From: Lacticaseibacillus suibinensis
GTDB taxonomy: Bacteria; Bacillota; Bacilli; Lactobacillales; Lactobacillaceae
Direction of reading: 5' to 3'
Length of the DNA stretch: 64,000 nt
Assembly (NCBI RefSeq): GCF_003946175.1
Contig: NZ_RHOK01000007.1
Span: 1 to 64,000 of the forward strand
Shown: one piece after another, positions 25,800-34,424 of the stretch
How positions within the stretch are numbered: the stretch's first letter is position 1
Layout of the letters: every line of letters starts with the position of its first letter
Notes under the pieces: model-generated
What the model was told of the DNA's origin: nothing
Database searches by the model: none
Seen by the model: the letters and a program-made list of their open reading frames with translations, nothing else
Position numbers and translations under genes: made by a program

Positions 25800-27386
25800 C
25801 TAATCGACTAAATTCCCCGCCTGCCGAGCCAGCGGCAGCGCCTGCTGATACCGCACTAGGAACTGCTGATAAGCGGCCTGCCCTTTGGCCGCCGGCGTTA
25901 GGGTGATGCCTGTCGCTGCTTGAAAGACCCGATGCTTCAGAAAAGCCGCTAAATCACCACCACCTTGCTGGGCAAACAAGGCCAACACCGCCATGCCAAA
26001 CGGTCCGCCGACATCGGCGTTGGTCATCACAGTGATGGGTACCCCCAAGGCATCGGCCAAAACTTGCTGCGCAATCTTCGGTGTCTGGAACAGGCCGCCC
26101 TGCGCGACCATCGCGGTTTGTTTCAAACTGACTTCCTGCTCCAGCTGCGCCATCCCAATGCTTAATGGGACAAAAGCGGCAAACAGTTGCGTGGCCATAA
26201 AATTGGGTAGCGTCAACCGGCTACTAGGCGTCCGGACCTGCAGCGGCCGCCCTTGCTCCACTCGAGTTAGGTTTTCTCCTGACAAGTTTGCGAAAGCCAA
26301 CAAGCCGCCCAAATCGGCATCTGCGTCAGGAACAGTCCCCAAGAGCTTGGGATAAAGGTCGCTCGGCGCCATGCCTGTCGCCGCGGTGATGGCATCACCC
26401 AGCAGCGTGACCCAAGCGTTGAGATCAGAAGAGCAGTTATTGGCGTGAATCATCGCCACTGGCTGCCCTGTCGGCGTCGCCACAAGATCAATGGCAGGGT
26501 CCCAGTGCTTGGGGACGCTTGGCAAAACCACCATGGCAAACGCGGAAGTCCCCACCGAAATATTGCCTGAGTTGATGGCCACACTGTTAGTCGCCACCAT
26601 ACCAGTCCCGGCATCGCCTTCTGGTGGGGCCATCAGTGCACCAGCCTGCAAAACGCCACTAGGATCGAGCAAGCGCGCGCCAGCCGGTGTCAAATAACCA
26701 GCAACGGTACCCGCTTTTAACGGCGTCGGCAAAAGCCGCTCGAGATGCAGTCCTTGTGCCTGCACGGCAGGCAAGGCGTCGAATAACGCCAGTTTCGTGG
26801 CGTCATACTGACCGGTTGCCGCGTCAATGGGAAACATCCCTGCTGCATCCCCAACGCCAAGCACCTTTTGCCCTGTTAGCTGCCAATGCACATAGCCCGC
26901 CAGCGTGGTCATGGTGTTAATCCGAGTCACAGGTTCGCCATTTAAAATTGCTTGGTAAAGATGTGCCACACTCCAGCGCTGGGGAATGTTAAAGGCAAAC
27001 AACTCGGACAACTCAGCTGAAGCCGCTGCCGTCGTGTTATTGCGCCAAGTCCGAAAAGGCGTCAGCAACTGATCTTCATCGCCGAAAACCAAATAGCCAT
27101 GCATCATGGCACTAATCCCGATGGCGCCAATCTGTTCCAGCTGGCAATCGTATTGCGCCTTCACAGCGGTCGCCAGCGCTTGGTAGGCGGCCTGGATCCC
27201 ACGCCAAACCTGAGCCAGGCTGTAGGTCCAGGTGCCGTTTTGATAATCATTGGTCCAGCCATACGCGCCGGTGGCAACCGGCGTTAATTCATCCGTTAAT
27301 AACTCGGCTTTGATCCGCGTCGAACCCAGCTCCAGGCCCAACACCAGCCGGCCACTTTGAATTGCTTGTTTGATTGCCTTTTCCAT
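25800..27386 (-). CDS. araB: Ribulokinase
   Basis: This 528-residue FGGY-family kinase phosphorylates L-ribulose. N-terminal [15 protein letters not shown] is the first phosphate-binding segment, and C-terminal [13 protein letters not shown] with [13 protein letters not shown] is the second. The ATG at 27386 is preceded by GGGAG. An unusual feature is that the only space before this ribosome binding site is filled by the T-run of a perfect hairpin terminator (27404-27435), so the mRNA must pass it. See the separate entry. Confidence 0.95.
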   Translation of the reverse strand: MEKAIKQAIQSGRLVLGLELGSTRIKAELLTDELTPVATGAYGWTNDYQNGTWTYSLAQVWRGIQAAYQALATAVKAQYDCQLEQIGAIGISAMMHGYLVFGDEDQLLTPFRTWRNNTTAAASAELSELFAFNIPQRWSVAHLYQAILNGEPVTRINTMTTLAGYVHWQLTGQKVLGVGDAAGMFPIDAATGQYDATKLALFDALPAVQAQGLHLERLLPTPLKAGTVAGYLTPAGARLLDPSGVLQAGALMAPPEGDAGTGMVATNSVAINSGNISVGTSAFAMVVLPSVPKHWDPAIDLVATPTGQPVAMIHANNCSSDLNAWVTLLGDAITAATGMAPSDLYPKLLGTVPDADADLGGLLAFANLSGENLTRVEQGRPLQVRTPSSRLTLPNFMATQLFAAFVPLSIGMAQLEQEVSLKQTAMVAQGGLFQTPKIAQQVLADALGVPITVMTNADVGGPFGMAVLALFAQQGGGDLAAFLKHRVFQAATGITLTPAAKGQAAYQQFLVRYQQALPLARQAGNLVD

Positions 27387-27403
27387 TGGTTTCTCCCACC
27401 CAT

Positions 27404-27435
27404 AAAAAAAGAAGTTGCACACTTTGTGCAACTTC
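27404..27435 (-). terminator. Intrinsic terminator or attenuator immediately upstream of araB
   Basis: On the minus strand a perfect 10-bp stem (GAAGTTGCAC/GTGCAACTTC, five-base loop) is followed by seven T. The T-run ends 17 bases before the araB ATG, leaving no room for a promoter after it. Every transcript that reaches araB therefore crosses this structure. It may simply end araR mRNA with some read-through, or act as a regulated attenuator. Confidence 0.85.
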
Positions 27436-27499
27436 AAGGTATGAGATTTATTCGTCCCTATCAAATTAATTCAATTGTTTCAAACCAATTCGGATCAAT

Positions 27500-28576
27500 T
27501 TACACGAGTGCCCGGGTCGAGGCGCGTAGCATCAACTTGGCCGGATATTGATGTGAGCTTGGACGTTGCTGCGCAATCGCCTTCAGCACCGCCCGACCGG
27601 CATCCTCACCCATCAGACGTTTCGGATGCACCACTGTGGTTAACTCAGGGTTCAGATAGCGGCTCATTTCATAATCATCAAATCCGACCAAGGAAATATC
27701 GGCTGGCACTTTCAAGCCAATCTCACCGAGCCAAGAAATCAGGCGAATGGCGAGTTGATCGTTGTAACAAGCAATCGCAGTCGGTTTCAACTCCCCTGTC
27801 ACTTGGTCGAGAATCCGCGCCTTAAGCTCCGCCAGGCGATCACCTGACTGGTAAAGCATCACATTACCGCTCGTCACCCCTGCCAACTTGGCTTGATACG
27901 CTTGAACGAAGCCCTGCATGCGGTTAACGCCTTGTTGATCATCAATCTGAAAGAGCCCCAAAATCTTGCGGTGGCCCTGTTCAAGTAAATACTCAACCAA
28001 CTGCCGTTCGCCGCTTGCCTCATCCACGGTCAAGGTCGGAAAGTCTGCCAGTCCAGCGTAGCCGGCGTTAATGAACACCACTGGCGTACCCGCCAACGCA
28101 ATCCGGCGATACAGGGCTAAATTAGGATTGGTCATGGCACTGCGCGTCGGCTCGATAATCAAGCCAGACACACCGGTCTCAATCATGCGCAGCAAGCTCC
28201 GCTGTTCATTAGCAAATTCATTATGCGTATTACTCAGCATCAGGCCGTAGCCGGCGGCACTCACGACGCTGTCAATCCCAGAAATAATCGGCGGAAAAAT
28301 GTAGTCCGCCAAATGCGTTGTGATAACGCCGATAATTTTCTGTGCCGCTTGCTGATGCTGCCGATGCCGAGGATCTTCCACAAAGTAGCCACTGCCTTGG
28401 ACAGCGCGCAATAGGCCTTCATCAACCAAGACCTTTAGCGCCTGCCGTAGCCCATAGCGGGACACCTGAAACTGCGTCAGCAACACGCGCTCAGTCGGTA
28501 GCTTTTCCCCGATGGTATATTGCCCAGCAATAATGGCTTCCCTTAAGGCTAATTCAACTGCTTCGTGACTCTGCAT
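27500..28576 (-). CDS. araR: Arabinose-type repressor, GntR HTH with LacI-like effector domain
   Basis: This regulator of about 358 residues has an N-terminal GntR winged helix (LREAIIAGQYTIGEKLPTER, QVSRYGLRQALKVL) fused to a LacI/PBP-type sugar-binding domain (IIGVITTHLADYIFPPIISG onward). This fusion is the AraR architecture. It sits directly upstream of araBAD in the same direction. The start is uncertain: the ATG at 28576 has GAGGAG only one base upstream, so a GTG at 28588 may be used. It is expected to repress araBAD and itself without L-arabinose. No clear AraR palindrome was identified by eye. Confidence 0.9.
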   Translation of the reverse strand: MQSHEAVELALREAIIAGQYTIGEKLPTERVLLTQFQVSRYGLRQALKVLVDEGLLRAVQGSGYFVEDPRHRQHQQAAQKIIGVITTHLADYIFPPIISGIDSVVSAAGYGLMLSNTHNEFANEQRSLLRMIETGVSGLIIEPTRSAMTNPNLALYRRIALAGTPVVFINAGYAGLADFPTLTVDEASGERQLVEYLLEQGHRKILGLFQIDDQQGVNRMQGFVQAYQAKLAGVTSGNVMLYQSGDRLAELKARILDQVTGELKPTAIACYNDQLAIRLISWLGEIGLKVPADISLVGFDDYEMSRYLNPELTTVVHPKRLMGEDAGRAVLKAIAQQRPSSHQYPAKLMLRASTRALV

Positions 28577-28724
28577 GCTCCTCACCACCCTGCCTGTGAT
28601 TCATTCCGAAACCGGCTTACTTTTAATCTCTAGTTAACACCATCTACCGTTTGAAATAAATAGCATGAAGCAATAATCGCAGCCAGTGCAGTGTGGCTCA
28701 AGCATCGACTGCTATCAATGGTAG

Positions 28725-30065
28725 TTAAAGCGTCCCGTTTGCGCGCAATGCCGCAAAATCAAATTGCGGCAAGTACGGTTCATTCGCCAGCAGCAGTTCA
28801 TTCAGGAGCGGCCGCGCATCGACATCACTATGCACCAGCGGATTAATGGTCATGGCCTTCAGGGCGGTGGCGTAATCGCCGGTCACAGCGGCTTCACACC
28901 CCACGTGCTCGAAAGCCTTCATTTCGCGCACAATCCCGGCCGCCGCCACGGGTAAATGGCCCACGGTTAACGGCATTGGGCCGTGGCTGGTGATAACGCA
29001 ATTCAACTCCATCACCGCGTCGGGGGCCAAGTCAAGGCACGCCCCATTGTTCGGCACATTGACGGTTTGAATATCGCGCCGATCCGCGTATAACCCATAG
29101 ATTAAATTGCACGAGGCCTGACTGTACCCCGACCCGCCGCGCTTTTTCAGCTCCGGCGGCACGGTATTGAGCTGCGGATCACGATATAGATCAAACAGCT
29201 GGTGCTCCAGGCGCTGAGCGACCACGGCGCGCGATCCTTCGTGACTGGCGGCGCGGGCTTCTTCCGCCACCACCTGCTTGGTTTTCCAGTAATATTGCAG
29301 ATAGCTAATCGGCACCACGCCGAGGCTTTGGAGAAAGTCCCGGTCCCAATTGCCCACGCCAGGATTATCGACGCGCTGGCGTTCAGTGGTGACCAAATCA
29401 ATGACATGCCGCGTCACGTCAGCGCCATCCAGGTAAATATGCTTTGCGAACACAAGATGATTGAGCCCGATAAATTCGGTGTAAACATGCTCCCGGGTGG
29501 TTTGCAACGCATTCACGATATCGCGCTGAATATTATCAGGGCCATTGCACAAGCCAATGACTTTCTTCCAGCCGGTATAATGGGTCACCGCCTCGGCCAT
29601 CATCCCAGCCGGATTGGCAAAATTGATCAACCAGGCGTCAGGGCACAGCGCGGTCATTTCTTTCACAATCGCCAGCAGCACCGGTATCGAGCGTAGCGCC
29701 ATCATTAGCTCCCCAGCACCATTGGTTTCTTGGCCGACCAGCCCGTATTTCAGCGGAATATTTTCATCGTTGACCCGTGCCGGCAGCTGCCCCACGCGAA
29801 ATTGGGTGGTGACAAAATCGGCGTCCTGCAGCGCCGCCCGCCGATCCAGGGTGGTGATGATTTTCATCGGTCGGTTGGCGCATGCGACCATGCGCTTGGC
29901 CATAGCGCCAATGATGGCCAGCTTCTCTTCCCCTGCCGGCACATCCACCAGCCACAGCTCCTTGACAGGCATGTCATCGTACCGATCCAAAAACCCTTGG
30001 ACCAACTCAGGTGTGTAACCCGAGCCACCACCAATCGTGGCCACTTTAATTGCTTTTTTGCTCAT
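28725..30065 (-). CDS. 6-phospho-beta-glucosidase, GH4
   Basis: This 446-residue NAD- and Mn-dependent GH4 enzyme hydrolyses phosphorylated beta-glucosides by a redox elimination mechanism. It has an N-terminal Rossmann motif VATIGGGSGYTPE, then NFANPAGM and GLCNGPDNIQ (metal-binding Cys), and the family GLNHL segment. GGAGGG precedes the ATG at 30065. A leftward -10 (TATAGT, 30095-30100) lies in the divergent region shared with the RpiR regulator. No PTS gene is adjacent, so the substrate must be delivered by another permease. Confidence 0.93.
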   Translation of the reverse strand: MSKKAIKVATIGGGSGYTPELVQGFLDRYDDMPVKELWLVDVPAGEEKLAIIGAMAKRMVACANRPMKIITTLDRRAALQDADFVTTQFRVGQLPARVNDENIPLKYGLVGQETNGAGELMMALRSIPVLLAIVKEMTALCPDAWLINFANPAGMMAEAVTHYTGWKKVIGLCNGPDNIQRDIVNALQTTREHVYTEFIGLNHLVFAKHIYLDGADVTRHVIDLVTTERQRVDNPGVGNWDRDFLQSLGVVPISYLQYYWKTKQVVAEEARAASHEGSRAVVAQRLEHQLFDLYRDPQLNTVPPELKKRGGSGYSQASCNLIYGLYADRRDIQTVNVPNNGACLDLAPDAVMELNCVITSHGPMPLTVGHLPVAAAGIVREMKAFEHVGCEAAVTGDYATALKAMTINPLVHSDVDARPLLNELLLANEPYLPQFDFAALRANGTL

Positions 30066-30225
30066 GTTTTCCCTCCGCATACTTTGATACCTTCACTATA
30101 CGAAGTTGCACTCGCCTCAACTAGGCCTAAAGGGGCAATAGGCAACTGATCGGCAAATGGGTATTTGTGACTTTGGCGATACGCCCTGTATCATTCGCGG
30201 TACAATAGCGTTGGAGGTATTGCCT

Positions 30226-30975
30226 ATGCTGTTTCTCGATCATCCCGTCGCTCTATCTGATATCGACTTAAGTATCTATAAATACGTGTTGCAACACTTG
30301 GATCAGGTCAGCTACATGCGCATTCGCGAATTGGCGGCTGCCACCCACAGTAGCACCGCCAGCATTCAGCGTTTTTGTCACAAATTCGAATGCGCCGGCT
30401 TTTCGGAATTCAAAATTCGGCTGAAGCTCTTCGCCACTGAACAAGCCGCCAAAAGCCGCCCGGCGCCAGTGGATTCAGGCATGTACATCAACTTCTTCCA
30501 CCGCGTCAGCACCCCTGATTTCGACCGCAATATTCAAGCAGCGGTCAAACTGCTGCGGCAGTGCGAACTGGTGCTGTTCATCGGCGTCGGCTCATCGAAT
30601 GTCATGGCCGAATATGGCGCGCTGTATTTCTCATCGCTGTTTCACATGGCGGTGCGGATTGAGGATCCGGTGACCTATCCGCAACGCTATTTTCCCAAAG
30701 CACTGCTCGACCATGCTTGCGTCGTGGCGCTCTCCGTGTCTGGCGAAACGCCGGAGATTATCAGCTACCTGAGCAATCTGAGCTTCCGCAATAGCCACAC
30801 GATTTCCATCACCAACAGCGCCCAATCCACCGTCGCGCGGTTGACAGATGTCAATATTGCCACCGATATCGCCAAGGAAAGCTACGTTGAACAGGATGTG
30901 ACCTCGCAGGTGCCGTGCTTGTTTACGTTGGAGTATATTGCCAAGCTACTGCATGAGGAAGTCGGGGCAGGATAA
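30226..30975 (+). CDS. RpiR-family regulator with SIS domain
   Basis: This 249-residue regulator has an N-terminal RpiR helix-turn-helix (MRIRELAAATHSSTASIQRF) and a C-terminal SIS domain (LFIGVGSSN, ALSVSGETPEII) that senses a phosphosugar. The ATG at 30226 has TTGGAGG upstream. It is divergent to the GH4 gene and probably regulates it. Two 8-bp inverted sequences, ATAGGCAA (30138-30145) and TTGCCTAT (30220-30227), flank its promoter region and could be operator half sites. A TACAAT -10 lies at 30201-30206. Confidence 0.9.
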   Translation: MLFLDHPVALSDIDLSIYKYVLQHLDQVSYMRIRELAAATHSSTASIQRFCHKFECAGFSEFKIRLKLFATEQAAKSRPAPVDSGMYINFFHRVSTPDFDRNIQAAVKLLRQCELVLFIGVGSSNVMAEYGALYFSSLFHMAVRIEDPVTYPQRYFPKALLDHACVVALSVSGETPEIISYLSNLSFRNSHTISITNSAQSTVARLTDVNIATDIAKESYVEQDVTSQVPCLFTLEYIAKLLHEEVGAG

Positions 30976-30982
30976 GGTACAC

Positions 30983-31012
30983 AAAAACGGGTGTCCCGCT
31001 CAAGGACACCCG
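30983..31012 (-). terminator. Hairpin with T-run on the minus strand, after the RpiR gene
   Basis: The stem GGGTGTCC/GGACACCC has five T on the minus strand; on the plus strand only TTGATGTTTT follows. It is a close sequence relative of the antisense-RNA terminator at 31235-31264. It may end the RpiR mRNA or a second small leftward RNA, suggested by TTATAT at about 31051-31056. Confidence 0.6.
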
Positions 31013-31093
31013 TTGATGTTTTATGTGACCGGGATAAAGTGAGCTTTTGAATATAAAGCGTTTAATCAATCGCTTTGACACCGTTTCAGGACA

Positions 31094-31123
31094 GCGGTGA
31101 ATCGAATGGTACTTCTCTTCACT
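31094..31123. repeat. Direct repeat DR1 over the toxin start
   Basis: This 30-bp sequence starts GCGGTGA and contains TCGA and TCTCTTC. It is nearly identical to DR2 at 31297-31326. The toxin ATG lies in its middle. In par-type loci such repeats create complementary regions between toxin mRNA and antisense RNA. Confidence 0.7.
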
Positions 31124-31180
31124 TACGTCAGCGCACACGTCACCGCGGTCATCATCGGCGGCGGCGTTAACGTTGACTAA
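31106..31180 (+). CDS. Possible Fst/Lpt-like type I toxin peptide
   Basis: This is a 24-residue hydrophobic peptide beginning MVLLFTYVSAHV and ending GGGVNVD. The order of a short N terminus, an LF-x-Y-V-x-A segment and a Val/Ile/Gly-rich helix recalls Fst-family membrane toxins, although the usual Pro after Ala is His and the C terminus is short. It is followed four bases later by a strong terminator and overlaps the direct repeat DR1. A possible promoter is TTGATG (31013-31018)-16 bp-TAAAGT. The genetic layout carries more weight than the peptide itself. Confidence 0.5.
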   Translation: MVLLFTYVSAHVTAVIIGGGVNVD

Positions 31181-31183
31181 CGG

Positions 31184-31225
31184 CGCAGCGACCAAGTCTC
31201 ACTTAACCTGGTCGCTGCGTTTTTT
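31184..31225 (+). terminator. Terminator of the toxin transcript
   Basis: The stem GCAGCGACCA(A)G/CTGGTCGCTGC with a 13-base loop is followed by six T. It begins four bases after the toxin stop codon. Confidence 0.88.
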
Positions 31226-31234
31226 GATTGCAAC

Positions 31235-31323
31235 AAAAAAGCGGGTGCCCATTAAGGACGCCCGCCGCCGGCTTACACCAGGTCACTACTCCTGATGCGG
31301 TGATCGACATGGAATTTCTCTTC
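31235..31323 (-). ncRNA. Candidate antisense RNA of a par-like toxin-antitoxin locus
   Basis: A leftward extended -10 TGTTATAGT (31330-31338) predicts a start near 31323. The RNA would begin with the complement of DR2, so it can pair with DR1 over the toxin start codon. It would end at the hairpin CGGGCGTCC/GGGCACCCG followed by six T (31235-31264). The length would be about 90 nt. This convergent organisation is that of type I par (Fst) systems, except that each RNA has its own terminator. Confidence 0.5.
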
Positions 31324-31326
31324 GCT
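31297..31326. repeat. Direct repeat DR2 at the antisense RNA 5-prime end
   Basis: This is the second copy of the 30-bp repeat. It also contains ATGG, and its plus-strand frame would give only a 16-residue peptide, possibly a vestige of a duplicated toxin start. It coincides with the predicted start of the antisense RNA. Confidence 0.7.
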
Positions 31327-31367
31327 GTCACTATAACAGGTAATCAACTAATTGAATAATCAATTGA

Positions 31368-34079
31368 TTAAGCTTGTTTCTCTGCCTCAACGGCCCGCTC
31401 TTTATGCGCCCACTTGCGATAAGCCAACCGCACGAGCTTGTCGGCTTCGGTGACGACCAGGGTAATCACCCCGGCGCCGACCGCGACGCCCCATTCCAGC
31501 CAGGACATCCCCGCAGTGCGGAAGACATCTTGCATGAATGGCACATAGGTGATCGAGAACTGCAGGAGCATCATCAAACCAATGACCACAAAAGCCATGG
31601 GATTCTTGAAGAACTGCTTCGACAGCGCCGGCGCACTGGTGCGGATGTTGAACAGGTAGAAAATCTTCCCCAGGATGATGATGTTAACCATCATCGTGGA
31701 GGCCACCGTCGCGGTGACATAGCCATTATCCAGCAGGAAGTCATGGGCAATCAGCCCGATTCCGGAAATCATCACCGACACATAGATCATCTGCACAATA
31801 TCATGCAGGTTCATCATGCTGGCGGTGTTCGAGCGCGGCGGCCGCGCCATGATGCCAGGTTCCGCCGGTTCCCAGATAAACGCGAATTGAATCGTGATGG
31901 CCGAAACCATGTTGATCCACAGCATTTGGCTGGCGTTCAGCGGCATGTTGTCTTGAGTCAAAATCGTAAACGCGATGACCAAGCCTTCCGCGAAACTGGT
32001 TGGCAGCAAGAACAAGATACTCTTTTTGATGTTGTCATAGATCCGGCGGCCTTGCGCGATTGCCTTTTCCATGGTGGTGAACTTATCATCGGTCAAAATC
32101 ATGTCCGCCGCGTCTTTCGCCACGTCGGTCCCGGATTGACCCATGGCCACCCCAATGTCGGCCTTCTTCAACGCTGGCGCGTCGTTCACGCCGTCGCCGA
32201 CCATGGCGGTGACATTCCCGGCTTCTTGCAAGGCCGTGATGATGGCCAGCTTATCCGCCGGTGTGGTGCGGGCGAAAACATCCGTGGCCACCATCGCTTT
32301 GGTGCGGTCGGCCTCACTTAAAGCCGCCAGCTCGGTCCCGGTAATCACGGATGGCGAGTCCGCCAAGCCCAGCTTTTTGGCAATCGCTAGCGCGGTGTCT
32401 GGGTGATCCCCGGTAATCATCCGCACCTTAACGCCTGCCATGCGCATGTGGGCAATCGATTCAATAACTTCTTCCCGTGGTGGGTCAATGATAGCCGCCA
32501 GCCCTAAGAAGGTCACGCCGGCCGTGCACAGTTCATCGGTGATTTCGGTCACCTCTGCACCAACGGTTTGCGCCGCCACGGCGATGACACGCTGACCATT
32601 TTGGGAATAGTTCTTGGTCAAATCCAGGTAGCGCTGCGCATCAAAATCAGGGTCCGCCGCCTGCGCCATCGGCAGCACCTTATCAGGTGAGCCCTTGACG
32701 AAAAGGCGGTGCTTCCCATTCGGCAGTGCCATCAGCTTGGCCATGTATCGGTTGTCCGAGTCAAATGGCAGCATATCCAGTTCTTCGTACTCCGGCTCTT
32801 CTTCATAACCTTTGAAGTACGCGGTTAAAAATGAGCCGTCCGTCGGTTCACCATTGATTTCGTATTTGCCATCGATTTCCGCCAGCGTCGTATCGTTCGC
32901 TTCAAAGCCGGCAATCAGCAAGTCGCGCAAGTCGGCGCGGTCCTGCGGGGTCACGGTTTCGCCGTGCAAGGTAAAGTGGCCGGTTGGCGTGTAGCCCGTG
33001 CCGGACACTTCATATTCGTGCTTAGGGGTGACGATTTGGGTGATGGTCATTTCGTTTTTCGTCAGCGTCCCGGTTTTATCCGTGGCAATGACATCCACTG
33101 AGCCCAAGGTTTCCACCGCCGGCAAGGTTTTGACGATGGTGTTTTCCTTGCGCACCAGTTGTTGCATCCCCATGGCCAACACCACAGAGGTTGTCGCTGG
33201 CAGGCCTTCTGGCATCGAGCCCACCACCATGGTGACAATGGCCAGCGCCAAAGTGCCCACGGTGTATTGACCCGACCACATACCGAGGCCGAACAGCACC
33301 ACAGCCACGGCCAAAATGCCGTACGAAATCCCTTTCCCGAGGTTGTCGAGTTCGCGCATCATCGGGGTTTTCCCTTTGCGCACGTCGGCAACCGCTTGTG
33401 AAATCTTACCCAGTTCAGTATCTTTCCCAGTCGCTACGACCAGCCCCATCCCGGAACCTGTCGCGACCGCCGTCGACGCAAACGCCATATTGGTTTGCTC
33501 CGCCAGCGGTGTCTCGGCCGGTAAGGCTTCAACTTGCTTTTGCACGGAATTACTTTCACCGGTCAAAGCGGCTTCTTGAATCGAAAGATTATCAATGTCG
33601 AACAGGCGCAGGTCAGCTGGGACGTTATCCCCAGCTTCGAGGAACACCACATCGCCCACCACAATGTCAGCCGTGTCGATATCGACGCGTTCGCCATCGC
33701 GGTAAACCGTGGCGGTGTGGGCCAGCATCTGCTTGATTTTTTCAAGCGCGTTGCTGGCGTTGCTCTCCTGCGAATAACCGATGATCGCATTGATAATAAT
33801 GACCAGGGCAATAATGATCGTATCGGTCATGTGCCCCATCACCGTCGTCAGCACGGCGGCCCCAATCAAAATATAAATGATCAGGCTGTTGAACTGACGG
33901 ATGAAAATGACCCATTTAGGTGTCGTGTGCGACTCCAACGCATTCGGCCCATTTTGTGCCAAACGCTTTTGTGCCTCTTCGCTGGTTAAGCCAGCCTCTA
34001 AATCAGGCACATCGAGTTCTTGTTGAAGGGTAGTTACGTCTAAATGGGTCATCGGCCTATGTTCACCGGGATCGTCCAT
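31368..34079 (-). CDS. P-type ATPase, calcium-transporting (PMCA/SERCA-like)
   Basis: This 903-residue P2-type cation pump has an N-terminal cation-ATPase domain, the actuator motif LTGES, phosphorylated Asp334 in DKTGTLTK, KGSPD in the nucleotide domain, and MVGDGVNDAPALK in the hinge. About ten transmembrane helices are expected, with NASQMLWINMVSA and further C-terminal helices after residue 690. It is most similar in layout to bacterial Ca2+ exporters, although Na+/K+ or Mn2+ cannot be excluded. The start ATG has AAAGGA upstream; an internal Met at residue 10 is an alternative. Monocistronic. Confidence 0.93.
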   Translation of the reverse strand: MDDPGEHRPMTHLDVTTLQQELDVPDLEAGLTSEEAQKRLAQNGPNALESHTTPKWVIFIRQFNSLIIYILIGAAVLTTVMGHMTDTIIIALVIIINAIIGYSQESNASNALEKIKQMLAHTATVYRDGERVDIDTADIVVGDVVFLEAGDNVPADLRLFDIDNLSIQEAALTGESNSVQKQVEALPAETPLAEQTNMAFASTAVATGSGMGLVVATGKDTELGKISQAVADVRKGKTPMMRELDNLGKGISYGILAVAVVLFGLGMWSGQYTVGTLALAIVTMVVGSMPEGLPATTSVVLAMGMQQLVRKENTIVKTLPAVETLGSVDVIATDKTGTLTKNEMTITQIVTPKHEYEVSGTGYTPTGHFTLHGETVTPQDRADLRDLLIAGFEANDTTLAEIDGKYEINGEPTDGSFLTAYFKGYEEEPEYEELDMLPFDSDNRYMAKLMALPNGKHRLFVKGSPDKVLPMAQAADPDFDAQRYLDLTKNYSQNGQRVIAVAAQTVGAEVTEITDELCTAGVTFLGLAAIIDPPREEVIESIAHMRMAGVKVRMITGDHPDTALAIAKKLGLADSPSVITGTELAALSEADRTKAMVATDVFARTTPADKLAIITALQEAGNVTAMVGDGVNDAPALKKADIGVAMGQSGTDVAKDAADMILTDDKFTTMEKAIAQGRRIYDNIKKSILFLLPTSFAEGLVIAFTILTQDNMPLNASQMLWINMVSAITIQFAFIWEPAEPGIMARPPRSNTASMMNLHDIVQMIYVSVMISGIGLIAHDFLLDNGYVTATVASTMMVNIIILGKIFYLFNIRTSAPALSKQFFKNPMAFVVIGLMMLLQFSITYVPFMQDVFRTAGMSWLEWGVAVGAGVITLVVTEADKLVRLAYRKWAHKERAVEAEKQA

Positions 34080-34183
34080 ATATCATCATCCTTTTTCTCA
34101 TAAATTTGGCAGAGTTTTCCTGCTCGTATCTCATATTTTAACCAAACCAAAAGCGCAAAGCAACAGGACTCGGGACTGATTTC

Positions 34184-34309
34184 GAGGCTGCGAACGAAGG
34201 CGCTTTTAGCCGGATGATTAGCCTAGCCAAGCGCATTGAAGCCCGGGCTTGGCTTCAAGGTGCTTGGCGTAGCTAATCACTCCGGCGTTGCCTTCGTGAG
34301 CGCAACTAT
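34184..34309 (+). repeat. Palindromic element R5a
   Basis: This complete copy shows the fold clearly: ACGAAGGC/GCCTTCGT, CCGG/CCGG, GATTAGC/GCTAATC, GCCAAGC/GCTTGGC and inner GAAGCC/GGCTTC, ending GAGCGCAACTA. It lies between the ATPase start and the oxidoreductase stop. Confidence 0.88.
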
Positions 34310-34311
34310 AA

Positions 34312-34355
34312 AGGCTGTGGCGTAAGGCCGGTCTTAGCCTGATGATTAGCCTTTT
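34312..34355 (+). repeat. Palindromic element R5b, left part only
   Basis: This truncated copy contains GGCTGTGG, TCTTAGCC and GATGATTAGCCTTTT. It breaks off at the position where R2a and R4 carry their 40-bp insertion. Confidence 0.6.
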
Positions 34356-34424
34356 GAGTTAGAAAAAAGCCAACCCCCTCGCATCCACTGCGGTCAGGAT
34401 GACTCTCATCTCAAAACAAATGTA

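Noticed and set aside
31374-32321. Plus-strand open frame of 315 codons inside the P-type ATPase gene
   Set aside because: Antisense to the conserved ATPase C-terminal half; the product is rich in His/Arg/Asp with no domain or start signal.
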